From NCBI GenBank assembly GCA_948788915.1, contig CAQFOZ010000004.1, forward strand, positions 1 to 64,000: a stretch of DNA of 64,000 nt, read 5' to 3'. The notes below the pieces were generated by a model, which did no database searches, was not told the DNA's origin, and saw only the letters and a list, made by a program, of their open reading frames with translations. Below, one piece after another: positions 53,243-61,655 of this stretch (within the stretch, counting starts at the first letter, position 1; the number at the start of each line of letters is the position of its first letter). Origin of the DNA: an uncultured Muribaculaceae bacterium. GTDB taxonomy: Bacteria; Bacteroidota; Bacteroidia; Bacteroidales; Muribaculaceae. Position numbers and translations under genes: made by a program.

Positions 53243-53821
53243 ATGAACAATTACACTAACAAACATCTATTTTCAGCAGCGTTTTGTATATCCCTCTTTC
53301 TCACCACAATGACTTGCGCTTGCAATTCATCCGGGAAATGGAAGAGCAATCAGGATTCCACAAGTATAGAAGAATATCACGCTGACAATGACATAGCAAT
53401 GATTGCCAAAAGTTTCGCAGACGCTTTGGTGATAAACGAACCACTTGACACTCTTGAAAACAATTTCACAGGAGTGCTGACAGACGGCGAAGGACATCCC
53501 CTATATACCGATATCCAAGGATCACCGGGAATATGGGACGTAAATGTCACAAATCCAAATACAGCCGTTATTCGTAATGTATATTTAGGAGATCTTCTTC
53601 CTGGTTATCTTGAAAGTTACATCACAACTAATCTTGACCTGACAGAAGATGACAAGATCGGCACAAGCGTATCAGACACCACAGACAATACTCAGGTGAC
53701 AGTATACAATCTCGACGGAGCCTATCTGCGTTTTGAAATACGAACCGCCTTGGCTCCCAACGGACTGGAGGGTCCTCTGCTCAGTATTGTTCTAACCACC
53801 ACCCCGCCACTTACCTTATAA
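53243..53821 (+). CDS. Lipoprotein of unknown function
   Basis: A 192-residue protein I do not recognise. The N-terminus is a lipoprotein signal (about residues 1-27, hydrophobic AAFCISLFLTTMT followed by CAC; the lipid-bearing cysteine is one of these two). The mature part is acidic and predicted mostly beta-stranded, with NFTGVLTDGEGHPLYTDIQG, WDVNVTNPNTAVIRNVYLGDLLPGYLES and a C-terminal hydrophobic strand ending LSIVLTTTPPLTL. Transcribed alone from the -7 box at 53210; convergent to the MBL gene. Confidence 0.7.
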   Translation: MNNYTNKHLFSAAFCISLFLTTMTCACNSSGKWKSNQDSTSIEEYHADNDIAMIAKSFADALVINEPLDTLENNFTGVLTDGEGHPLYTDIQGSPGIWDVNVTNPNTAVIRNVYLGDLLPGYLESYITTNLDLTEDDKIGTSVSDTTDNTQVTVYNLDGAYLRFEIRTALAPNGLEGPLLSIVLTTTPPLTL

Positions 53822-53853
53822 ACACACAGGCATATACAGTAACAAATATATTA

Positions 53854-53884
53854 TCCCGGAAACTTTATATTCCAGATTCCGGGA
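53854..53884. terminator. Weak hairpin between convergent genes
   Basis: 8-bp stem TCCCGGAA / TTCCGGGA with a 15-base loop. U-runs are poor on both sides, so termination is possible but not certain. Confidence 0.45.
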
Positions 53885-53923
53885 CTCAAGTTTATTGACA
53901 ATAAAGCCAAAGACCGTAATGAA

Positions 53924-54976
53924 TTAATCTTGCAGGAATGGACGGAACACAAACCATCTGCTCGCTTCAAAACGCGGAAGAGCCATAAGCTGAACATCTG
54001 CTTTACGGTCAAGAATTGTTTCTTCCGCATTGCCTACCACCGCACCAGCCTTTTCGAGCCCTGAGCGCACAGCATTTAAAGCTTTCACCGGAGTGTTATT
54101 GTCTTGAGACAAATGACATAAAAACACATATTTCAGATTTTTGTTGTATATATCCTGTAAAAACCTGGCAGTGTGTTCGTTGTTCATATGCCCGTTATCA
54201 GTCTGTATTCTTGCTTTCAGATATTCGGGATATCTGCCATTCAGAAGCATCTGTCTGTCATAATTCGCTTCAATTACAAGATAATTTGCACGACTCATAT
54301 AATAATAAGCCCGTTCTGTCACAGCTCCAAGATCGGTAGCAAGCACAAAACGTCTTGAATCAAATTCAATCGAGAAACCCATATTGTCGGATCCATCGTG
54401 CGGCACATCGAAAGCCGTTATCTCGAAATCCAGTACTTTAAAAGGTATTTCTTTAAAAATGGCATTATGATACTCTTTGATTCTTCTTGATATGCTATGA
54501 CGTCGAAGCAATCCGTTAAGCACCCTGTTAGTACAAAACACACGTATATGCTTGTAATTTCGTACAATATTATAAGAATATCTCACATGATCGGAGTGGT
54601 CATGTGTAAGTAGCAGCGCCTTTACCGAACTCATGGAAATGCCATAAGCCGATAACATTTTGACGACATCTTCTGTCTTCACCCCTGCATCTACAAGAAT
54701 ACCGCCTCGTGAGTTGCCTATATAACAGCAATTGCCACTTGATCCGGATCCAAGCGAAATAAAATTCAGGTTCCGCTCCGACAGCTTGTCAAGCCTTATA
54801 TCAGACTCATCTATCCCAAGATCCGAATATTCTTTTGCATCATCTATACAACGAACGTCAAGATCTACCCTTCCTGCCTGCCCCGGCCGGGATAATCCTT
54901 TATCTTGAGAATCGGGCTGCCAATCTTCGAAAGGCAATTGCGGATGATCGGAAAATCTTATCTTCTTAACGCGCAT
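53924..54976 (-). CDS. MBL-fold metallo-hydrolase (YycJ-like) with N-terminal extension
   Basis: A 350-residue protein. From about residue 70 it is a metallo-beta-lactamase-fold hydrolase: LNFISLGSGSSGNCCYIG, metal motif LLLTHDHSDHVRY (HxHxDH), and later ENTHxGH-like DNGHMNNEHTARFL. These features match YycJ/WalJ-type proteins, thought to act as nucleases in DNA repair or cell-wall signalling. The first 70 or so residues (from MRVKKIRFSDHPQLPFEDW) are acidic and not part of the family core. The ATG at 54976 overlaps the end of the methylase gene by 11 bases. Confidence 0.85.
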   Translation of the reverse strand: MRVKKIRFSDHPQLPFEDWQPDSQDKGLSRPGQAGRVDLDVRCIDDAKEYSDLGIDESDIRLDKLSERNLNFISLGSGSSGNCCYIGNSRGGILVDAGVKTEDVVKMLSAYGISMSSVKALLLTHDHSDHVRYSYNIVRNYKHIRVFCTNRVLNGLLRRHSISRRIKEYHNAIFKEIPFKVLDFEITAFDVPHDGSDNMGFSIEFDSRRFVLATDLGAVTERAYYYMSRANYLVIEANYDRQMLLNGRYPEYLKARIQTDNGHMNNEHTARFLQDIYNKNLKYVFLCHLSQDNNTPVKALNAVRSGLEKAGAVVGNAEETILDRKADVQLMALPRFEASRWFVFRPFLQD

Positions 54977-55727
54977 CTCTCTTTGACCTCCCATCCTTTG
55001 ATTCAGCACCGCAATATATTAAGAATATAGCCGGACGCTTATCATAATTTTCCGTACAATTCTTCCATAGTCTCGCCGGCATTGACTTTATTGACTCCCT
55101 TTCCGGATCTGTCACATCAGATGCCACACAAAGCATAGTGTCCGGTCTCAGATTTTCTGCAAGAAATGACACCATACCATTGTTCCGATATGGTGTCTCA
55201 ATAAAAATCTCTGTCCTGTTTTTACGTCGTGATTCGGACTCAAGATCACGTATTGCCTGGACTCTTGCCCCTTTCTCAATCGGCAGATATCCGTTAAAAG
55301 CAAAACCTTGACCATTGAATCCGGAAGCCATGAGAGATAGCAGTATACTTGACGGCCCGACAAGAGGGACTACTTTATATCCTTCTCTTTGAGCTTTATC
55401 TACAACGACCGCACCGGGATCGGCAACGGCCGGACATCCCGCCTCACTCATAATACCTACAGACTCACCTCTACGTAAAGGTTCAAGCCATTCTCCCACA
55501 TGCGTCAGATCAGTATGACCATTAAGTTCATGAAATGTAATTGAGTCTATGTCAAATGATTTATCCCAACGTTTAAGAAAGCGTCTTGCCGTGCGTACAT
55601 TCTCAACAATCAGACATTTCAGTTGTCTGACTATCGAAAGATTACCCATTGGTATGACACTTTCCAACGGAGCATCGCTGATATTTACAGGGATAAGATA
55701 TAAAGTACCCTTACTAATTGAATTCAT
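54966..55727 (-). CDS. RsmI-like SAM-dependent methyltransferase
   Basis: A 253-residue tetrapyrrole-methylase-fold protein. It starts KGTLYLIPVNI, has VENVRTARRFL, GVGIMSEAGCPAVADPG-like VGIMSEAGCPAVADPGAVVV, the loop VVPLVGPSSILLSLMASGFNGQGFAFNGYLP and ETPYRNNGMVSFL. RsmI methylates the ribose of 16S rRNA C1402; this protein is a related paralogue, since true RsmI usually begins with an earlier PIGNLxD motif. The target is therefore unproven. It overlaps the following MBL gene, so translation is coupled. It is divergent from the rRNA methylase gene at 55990. Confidence 0.85.
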   Translation of the reverse strand: MNSISKGTLYLIPVNISDAPLESVIPMGNLSIVRQLKCLIVENVRTARRFLKRWDKSFDIDSITFHELNGHTDLTHVGEWLEPLRRGESVGIMSEAGCPAVADPGAVVVDKAQREGYKVVPLVGPSSILLSLMASGFNGQGFAFNGYLPIEKGARVQAIRDLESESRRKNRTEIFIETPYRNNGMVSFLAENLRPDTMLCVASDVTDPERESIKSMPARLWKNCTENYDKRPAIFLIYCGAESKDGRSKRDAR

Positions 55728-55847
55728 TTAATCTTTTAATCACTTAACTGTCTGCTTATTAAGCTGTTTTTTTACAAATCAAAAAGCGATAACCAGTCTG
55801 CTGATTCTGACAAGAAAGGCAAAACGACAAACAGCACTGAAATTTGC

Positions 55848-55868
55848 TTAAATTTAAACAGTTTCTAA
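55848..55868. repeat. Single family A repeat end
   Basis: TTAAATTTAAACAGTTTCTA plus one more A, the right-end sequence of the family A element, in the gap between the divergent methylase genes. A degenerate left end may lie near 55758 (TAAGCTGTTTTTTTAC). Confidence 0.6.
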
Positions 55869-55942
55869 GACCGATTATTAAGAACTCATTATTACTTTTT
55901 ATTACTTTGGCTAAAAATCAAGATTATGTTTAAATGAGTTCG

Positions 55943-55990
55943 TAATACAAAGATACGAAAAAAACGCGATAATTTTGTATCTTTGTATTA
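55943..55990. promoter_or_regulatory. Mirrored divergent promoters (13-bp inverted repeat of -7 boxes)
   Basis: TATCTTTG occurs facing right at 55978-55985 and facing left at 55948-55955, each inside a perfect 13-bp inverted repeat (TATCTTTGTATTA at 55978-55990 and its complement at 55943-55955). A second rightward box TAATTTTG overlaps at 55970-55977. The right box lies only four bases before the ATG at 55990, so if TATCTTTG is used the mRNA is leaderless or nearly so. Confidence 0.6.
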
Positions 55991-57267
55991 TGATTTCAGA
56001 TGAAGTAAAATTACCGGAGGAGTTTCTTAAGCAAATGAAACAATTGCTTGTCAAAGACTATGATAAGTTTTGCCAGGCGATGAACGGAGCTCCCGAGACT
56101 TCTATAAAAATCAATAGGCGCAAATGCAATGATGTCAAAGAACTTGGATACGAAAATCTGCAACCTGTTAAATGGTGTTCATCCGGATTCTATCTCCAAG
56201 AAAGGCCTCTGTTTACTGCAAATCCATTGCTGCATGCAGGTGTGTTTTATGTACAGGATGCCTCTTCCATGATATACGAAGAAGTCATACACAAAATTAT
56301 GCCCACGCTGCTTGACACATCATCCAGACCCCGTATTCTCGATTTATGCGCAGCGCCCGGAGGTAAAACCACATCCATTATCAACTCTCTTCCAGATGAT
56401 TCATTTGTCGTTGCAAATGAATATGTGCCACAACGTGCATCCATATTAAGGGAAAATCTGATAAAATGGGGATATCCGAATATCGCAATTACAAATTCTC
56501 CCACAAAAGACATCTGCGCTCTGGAAGAGATGTTCGATCTGATAGCGGTTGATGCTCCCTGCTCCGGAGAAGGGATGATGCGTAAAGACGATACTGCTGT
56601 TAATCAATGGGGATACGGCCTTCAAACCCAGTGTACCACTCTCCAAAAGGAGATCCTTAAAGATGCTTATATGGCTCTCAAACCGGGAGGTGTCCTTATA
56701 TATTCAACGTGCACATTCAATAGGAAAGAGAATGAAGAGAATGCCGAGTTCATTACCAATGAATTACAAATGGTTCCTCTTGATCTTGATTTCCCTGAGC
56801 AATGGGGAATAGGGAAAGGTATTGACACAGAAATACCTTGTTATAGATTCATGCCACATATTACCCGTGGAGAGGGTCTTTTCCTTGCAGTGTTCCGCAA
56901 AGAAGACAGCTGTTCTCAAATAAGTCCTGTCAGCGACGAGGCCTTTGTCAAGAATCTTAAGGCAAAAACAAAGATTATAAGTATCGGTATTCCTCAGACC
57001 ATAGAGAAAGGCAAACTGTCTATCCCGGCTTCAGAATCAGTGTTGTCAACAGACTTCAATCCGGATCTGTTCCCGACTGCAGATCTATCACTCGAGGAAA
57101 GTCGCGCATATCTGCGCCATGAGGCTCTAAGATTATCTGAAATCCATCCTAAAGGATTTGTTGTTGTTAAATATAAAGGGCATCCGCTTGGTCTCGTAAA
57201 AAACATTGGCTCAAGAGCAAATAATCTCTATCCCTCAAACTGGAAAATAAGGATGCAGCTTCAATAA
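55990..57267 (+). CDS. RsmB/RsmF-type rRNA (cytosine-C5) methyltransferase
   Basis: A 425-residue NOL1/NOP2/Sun-family methylase that adds a methyl group to carbon 5 of rRNA cytosines. The SAM site is RILDLCAAPGGKTTSI, the catalytic cysteines lie in VDAPCSGEGMMRKD and IYSTCTFNRKENEEN, and a C-terminal PUA-like domain follows (about 320-425, YLRHEALRLSEIHPKGFVVVKYKGHPLG). The domain order favours RsmF; the exact site is inferred. I use ATG 55990; an upstream TTG would lie inside the promoter. copA begins 32 bases after it. Confidence 0.9.
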   Translation: MISDEVKLPEEFLKQMKQLLVKDYDKFCQAMNGAPETSIKINRRKCNDVKELGYENLQPVKWCSSGFYLQERPLFTANPLLHAGVFYVQDASSMIYEEVIHKIMPTLLDTSSRPRILDLCAAPGGKTTSIINSLPDDSFVVANEYVPQRASILRENLIKWGYPNIAITNSPTKDICALEEMFDLIAVDAPCSGEGMMRKDDTAVNQWGYGLQTQCTTLQKEILKDAYMALKPGGVLIYSTCTFNRKENEENAEFITNELQMVPLDLDFPEQWGIGKGIDTEIPCYRFMPHITRGEGLFLAVFRKEDSCSQISPVSDEAFVKNLKAKTKIISIGIPQTIEKGKLSIPASESVLSTDFNPDLFPTADLSLEESRAYLRHEALRLSEIHPKGFVVVKYKGHPLGLVKNIGSRANNLYPSNWKIRMQLQ

Positions 57268-57299
57268 TTATTAATTGAAATCTCATCACGAAAAAAAAT

Positions 57300-59546
57300 A
57301 TGGCAAAACCTAAGCAAGAAACATTCCCGATTATAGGCATGATGTGTGCGGTATGCGCAAACACTGTGGAAAGCACTATCAGGGACACTGCAGGTGTAAT
57401 TGCCGCCTCAGTCAATTTCGCCACATCTTCTGCCATAATAAACTGGAATCCGGAACTAACCAATCCTCGGCAAATAGCAGAGAAGGTTAAAACAGCCGGA
57501 TATGAAATGATAATCACCGAGTCAGAGAAAAAAGCCATTGAGGAACAAGAAAAAATTGAAACGGAAGCATACCGCGAGATGAAAATTAAAACCATCGTCG
57601 CGTGGCTAATCACTATTCCGCTTGCCACTCTTTGTATGATTCATATCCACTTCCCGGCAGAGGCATGGTGTTATATGATCTTGACTCTCATCGTCATGAT
57701 CTGGTGTGGAGGAGGCTTTTTCAGACGTGGATGCCGGGCCTTGTTTACAGGTCATCCGAACATGGATTCTCTTGTGGCTGTATCTACCACCGTAAGTTTC
57801 CTGTTCAGTCTTTTCAACACAATATGGCCGGAGATTCTGACAAGCAGAGATATTAGTGCGGATCTATATTATGAGGGAGCCGCCATGATTATCACTTTCG
57901 TACTCACCGGAAAATTGATGGAAATGAAGAGCCGGAAGTCAACAGGACTCGCGCTCAAAGCCCTGATACAACTGCAACCTTCTGAAGCCCGAATATTTGA
58001 TACACACAACAATATTATTACTGTGCCTGTATCTGATATAAAGCCGGGAGATCGCGTAATTATACGCCAGGGAGAGAAGATCCCCGTAGACGGAATTATA
58101 ACTGAGGGAATAGGTTCTGTCGATGAAAGTATGCTCACAGGTGAACCGTTAGGAACTGAAGTTGGCACCGGAAACGAAGTATCTGCCGGCACGATCCTAC
58201 AAAACGGTCAACTCGTGATAGAAGCGACAAAAGTAGGATCAGACACCGAGCTGTCACGTATAATACAAGCGGTGAAAGATGCGCAGAATTCAAAAGCACC
58301 TGTACAAAAATCCGTTGATAAAATTGCCTCGATTTTCGTTCCGGCTGTAATGGCAACATCTGTTTTGACATTTGTCATATGGATGCTGTCAGGTGGAGCT
58401 GAAAATCTACCTGTCGCCATAGTTTGTGCGGTATCTGTATTGGTAATAGCCTGTCCATGCGCTCTGGGACTTGCCACTCCTATGGCTGTAATGGTCGGAA
58501 TCGGCAGAGGGGCGAAATCCGGAATATTAATAAAGGATGCATCTTCCATGGAGTCTTTGGCAAGCATCAACACTCTTCTTATAGACAAGACAGGCACTGT
58601 CACACAAGGGAGACCCGTTATGAAAGATATTATCTGGAACACAGAAACGAGCCCCAAAGATAAAAACGCTGTGTTGAGATTGCTTCTCGGAGCGGAAAAC
58701 AAGAGTATTCATCCTTTGGCAGGAGCCATATGCACAGGATTAAAAAAACTTGGCGCAAGTCCTGTTGAGCCGGAGTCTTATACATATATCCCCGGGGAGG
58801 GCATTGTCTGTAAATATGACAGTGACACATACAGCATAGGTGCATTTAAATCATCTTCATCAGACCCTTCTGAAAAAACGGGAACCAGCACAGAATTCAG
58901 CAGCACAGTTACCCGTTGGATTACAGATGGATCTGGAGTTGTAACGATGTGTAAAAACGATATTCCCCTTTTGGCAATTAGCGTTGAGGATGAAATCAAG
59001 CCCGATGCCAGAAAGAGTGTCACGGCACTTGAACACGCAGGAATAAACGTGATATTACTATCAGGAGACAGATTTTCCACAGCCAAGAATGTGGCTGAAA
59101 AAGTCGGCATCAAACATATTGAGGCAGAAGCGCGCCCTGCAGACAAACAGAATACAGTTGAACGGCTTAAACAGGAGGGCAAAAAAGTAGCGATGGCAGG
59201 CGACGGCATAAACGACTCTCAGGCTCTTGCAGCCGCAGATGTATCAATCGCCATGGGCACCGGATCCGATATCGCAATAGAAGTGGCAGAGCTGACAATA
59301 GTAGGAGGGAAACTAAATTCCATTATCAAAGCCGTATCTCTTTCCCGCAAAACACTCCGTATAATACATGAAAACTTATTCTGGGCGTTTATATACAATA
59401 CAATTGGAATTCCGCTGGCAGCAGGAGCCTTTTATTCCTTTGGAATACTCTTGTCTCCTATGTATGCCTCCGCGGCAATGGCGGCTTCTTCACTATGTGT
59501 TGTACTAAACTCCCTTAGGCTTAACAAAACTAATTTGAAAATCTAA
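57300..59546 (+). CDS. copA: Copper-translocating P1B-type ATPase
   Basis: A 748-residue copper export pump. One N-terminal metal-binding domain has CAVC (residues 16-19) in GMMCAVCANTVEST. The membrane and P-type landmarks are the actuator ESMLTGEP (about 276-283), the transport motif CPC (385-387, IACPCALGLATP), the phosphorylation site DKTGT (429-433) and a GDGINDSQAL hinge. The CPC motif indicates monovalent copper (or silver). It forms a run with the upstream methylase and the downstream small HMA-like protein, which may deliver copper. Confidence 0.93.
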   Translation: MAKPKQETFPIIGMMCAVCANTVESTIRDTAGVIAASVNFATSSAIINWNPELTNPRQIAEKVKTAGYEMIITESEKKAIEEQEKIETEAYREMKIKTIVAWLITIPLATLCMIHIHFPAEAWCYMILTLIVMIWCGGGFFRRGCRALFTGHPNMDSLVAVSTTVSFLFSLFNTIWPEILTSRDISADLYYEGAAMIITFVLTGKLMEMKSRKSTGLALKALIQLQPSEARIFDTHNNIITVPVSDIKPGDRVIIRQGEKIPVDGIITEGIGSVDESMLTGEPLGTEVGTGNEVSAGTILQNGQLVIEATKVGSDTELSRIIQAVKDAQNSKAPVQKSVDKIASIFVPAVMATSVLTFVIWMLSGGAENLPVAIVCAVSVLVIACPCALGLATPMAVMVGIGRGAKSGILIKDASSMESLASINTLLIDKTGTVTQGRPVMKDIIWNTETSPKDKNAVLRLLLGAENKSIHPLAGAICTGLKKLGASPVEPESYTYIPGEGIVCKYDSDTYSIGAFKSSSSDPSEKTGTSTEFSSTVTRWITDGSGVVTMCKNDIPLLAISVEDEIKPDARKSVTALEHAGINVILLSGDRFSTAKNVAEKVGIKHIEAEARPADKQNTVERLKQEGKKVAMAGDGINDSQALAAADVSIAMGTGSDIAIEVAELTIVGGKLNSIIKAVSLSRKTLRIIHENLFWAFIYNTIGIPLAAGAFYSFGILLSPMYASAAMAASSLCVVLNSLRLNKTNLKI

Positions 59547-59584
59547 CAAAATGTTATAACAAAAAATATTTAAAATCCTGTTAT

Positions 59585-59800
59585 ATGAAATTCAAAACAA
59601 ACGCACGATGCGCGGGTTGCAAATCGGCAATCATGAGCGCTGTTCAAAATAAATTTCCGGATATGGAATGGTCCATGGATATTGATGACATTGACAAAGT
59701 ACTCGAATGTCATGGTATTCCAGACAATGAGGAATGGGCAGCACAGATAATAAAAACAATTGAAGAAACCGGATTTAAAGGCAGTTGGATTCGTCAATGA
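59585..59800 (+). CDS. Small heavy-metal-associated (HMA-like) protein
   Basis: A 71-residue protein with MKFKTNARCAGCKSAIMSAVQNKF at the N-terminus (CxxC at residues 9-12) and the length and pattern of a copper chaperone. The middle is more acidic than usual and lacks the typical ferredoxin-like second half sequence, so it is a divergent HMA protein. It follows copA by 38 bases and overlaps the tcdA start by four bases (ATGA), which supports a role in copper handling with CopA. Confidence 0.78.
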   Translation: MKFKTNARCAGCKSAIMSAVQNKFPDMEWSMDIDDIDKVLECHGIPDNEEWAAQIIKTIEETGFKGSWIRQ

Positions 59801-60513
59801 AGGAAGACTGGCAGCAACGAACAGTTACACTTATAGGCCAGGAAGCTGTCACGCGGCTTAAGAACGCACATGTCCTTGTTGCCGGTGTTGGCGGAGTGGG
59901 GGGTTATGCAGTAGAGACGCTTGTCCGCTGCGGTGTCGGGAATCTGACAATCATTGATGCTGACAATGTTAGCGAAAGCAATATTAACAGGCAACTCGTA
60001 GCACTTCATTCCACAATAGGAATGTCTAAGGTGAATATTCTTGCTGACAGATGCAGGGATATAAATCCGGATATTTCCATAAATGCAGTGCAGGAATTTA
60101 TCACTGTTGACAACACTTCGAAAATGATTGGTAGCAATGTGGATTTCGTAGTGGATGCAATTGATACAATCGCACCTAAAATAAGTATCATAAAGTACTG
60201 TCTGAGAAGCAAGATTCCAATTATTTCCTCAATGGGAGCAGGGGGGCGTATCGATCCTGCAAAAATTGGTTATTTCGACATAAGTGAAACTCGCGAAGAC
60301 GGTCTTGCAAGAGTTGTGCGCCAACGTCTGAAAAAAGATGGTATCCGATCCGGTTTAAAAGTTGTGGCAAGCCTGGAAGTTCCAAAACATTCCGCTGTCA
60401 TTGAACTTGACGAACAGAATAAACGCAGTTCATTGGGAACTACTTTTACTATCCCGTCAATGTTCGGGATATATCTTGGCAATTATGTGATTCGTAAGTT
60501 GATAAACATATGA
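59797..60513 (+). CDS. tcdA: tRNA threonylcarbamoyladenosine dehydratase
   Basis: A 238-residue E1/ThiF-fold enzyme that uses ATP to cyclise t6A37 of tRNAs to ct6A. The nucleotide loop is VLVAGVGGVGGYAVETLVRCGVGNLTIIDADNV, followed by the arginine/asparagine pair in ESNINRQLVAL and VDAIDTIAPKISII. The spacing and C-terminal SALxVPKHS-like VASLEVPKHSAV fit TcdA better than ThiF or MoeB. I use ATG 59797, which overlaps the previous stop; the upstream start would add four residues. Confidence 0.88.
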   Translation: MKEDWQQRTVTLIGQEAVTRLKNAHVLVAGVGGVGGYAVETLVRCGVGNLTIIDADNVSESNINRQLVALHSTIGMSKVNILADRCRDINPDISINAVQEFITVDNTSKMIGSNVDFVVDAIDTIAPKISIIKYCLRSKIPIISSMGAGGRIDPAKIGYFDISETREDGLARVVRQRLKKDGIRSGLKVVASLEVPKHSAVIELDEQNKRSSLGTTFTIPSMFGIYLGNYVIRKLINI

Positions 60514-61223
60514 TAGAATTACAAAACATAAACAAATCGTATGGAAACCTTAAGGTGCTTTCCGACATAAACCTCAAAATCGGGGAGAATGAGATAATCA
60601 CAATTCTCGGACCAAGTGGTGCAGGAAAGACGACACTCCTTCAGATCGCGGGTACACTGGATACCCCGGACTCAGGACATGTGATATATGACGGAGAGGA
60701 TATCGTCGGATTCAAAGATGCCAGATTATCCCGATATCGCAACCGGAATATTGGATTCATTTTCCAATTTCATCAACTATTACAGGAATTCAGTGCCTGT
60801 GAGAACGTTGCGCTCCCCGCCATGATTGCAGGCATGTCTAAATCTAAAGCGATGCAAAAAGCCGCAGAACTTCTTGACATTGTAGGACTTTCGGAACGCA
60901 AGTCACATAAACCCACGGAAATGTCCGGAGGAGAACGGCAACGCACAGCCATAGCTCGGGCATTGATCAATAATCCCAAAGTAGTGTTTGCAGATGAACC
61001 GACAGGAAGTCTTGATTCTCACAACCGTGATGAAATCTACTCACTTATATCCAAGCTTAAAAGTATGCTCGGAATAACATTCGTAATTGTAACGCACGAT
61101 CTTACTATTACAGAGTTTGCTGACCGCATAATCCATATGGAAGACGGCAAAATTACAGACAACACTCCTGTTGAGCAGGAAATAATCATCAATACCGATA
61201 CAGACTGCCAAGAAACTGTTTAA
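60510..61223 (+). CDS. LolD/MacB-type ABC transporter ATPase
   Basis: A 237-residue ABC ATP-binding subunit: Walker A GPSGAGKTTL (about 34-43), Q-loop FQFHQLLQEF, signature MSGGERQRTAIARAL, Walker B VVFADEPTGSLD and H-loop VTHD. The sequence suits LolD, the ATPase releasing lipoproteins from the inner membrane; in Bacteroidota its membrane partner is usually encoded elsewhere, and none is seen here. Its final codons and TAA stop (CAAGAAACTGTTTAA) coincide with the family A repeat end at 61211, so the present C-terminus is repeat-derived. Confidence 0.88.
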   Translation: MIELQNINKSYGNLKVLSDINLKIGENEIITILGPSGAGKTTLLQIAGTLDTPDSGHVIYDGEDIVGFKDARLSRYRNRNIGFIFQFHQLLQEFSACENVALPAMIAGMSKSKAMQKAAELLDIVGLSERKSHKPTEMSGGERQRTAIARALINNPKVVFADEPTGSLDSHNRDEIYSLISKLKSMLGITFVIVTHDLTITEFADRIIHMEDGKITDNTPVEQEIIINTDTDCQETV

Positions 61224-61246
61224 AAGACTGTCTAAGCAGTTTTTAT
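61211..61246. repeat. Family A repeat end overlapping the ABC ATPase stop codon
   Basis: AGAAACTGTTTAAAA (61211-61225) supplies the last codons and stop of the preceding gene. It continues as GACTGTCTAAGCAGTTTTT, so AAACTG and CAGTTT form a short inverted repeat. TGTCTAAGCA also occurs at about 14337. Confidence 0.6.
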
Positions 61247-61267
61247 AAGAAACATATATCGTTTAAT

Positions 61268-61299
61268 TTTTACTACATAAATATTATTTATTAACTTTG
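61268..61299 (+). promoter_or_regulatory. Candidate promoter of the DUF3467 gene and cysS
   Basis: TTTA-like box (61268-61271), 20 bases, TAACTTTG (61292-61299). Leader of about 30 bases to the ATG at 61334. Confidence 0.55.
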
Positions 61300-61333
61300 A
61301 GTATTCAATAACAAGAAAAAAGATATTATTAAT

Positions 61334-61618
61334 ATGGAAAATAAAGAAAACCAGCTTCAGATCCAACTGCGTCCTGAAATGGCAGATGGCAAATATACAA
61401 ATCTTGCAATGATCGGTCACGGACCCAATGAGTTTCTTATCGATTTTATCTTCGCAGCTCCCGGTATGCCCCAGGCTCCTGTTGTCAGCAGAGTTGTAAT
61501 GACTCCGGAGAATGCTAAACAACTACTGTTTGCTCTCTCAGACAACATCAAGAAATATGAAACTCAATTCGGTGAGATTGTGCCGAGAAACATGAAACCC
61601 GGAATCGCAAACAACTAA
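61334..61618 (+). CDS. DUF3467-family protein
   Basis: A 94-residue protein with the DUF3467 pattern: LRPEMADGKYTNLAMIGHGPNEFLIDFIFAAPGMPQAPVVSRVVMTPENAKQ is the conserved block, read here in parts (ADGKYTNLAMIGHGPNEF, LIDFIFAAPG, SRVVMTPENAKQL). The C-terminal helix ends in the variable KKYETQFGEIV region. No function is known. It has its own promoter and precedes cysS by 37 bases, so the two may share a transcript. Confidence 0.88.
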   Translation: MENKENQLQIQLRPEMADGKYTNLAMIGHGPNEFLIDFIFAAPGMPQAPVVSRVVMTPENAKQLLFALSDNIKKYETQFGEIVPRNMKPGIANN

Positions 61619-61655
61619 GGGTCAGCATAATAAGTTTTAAAGAAATAAATCCGTT

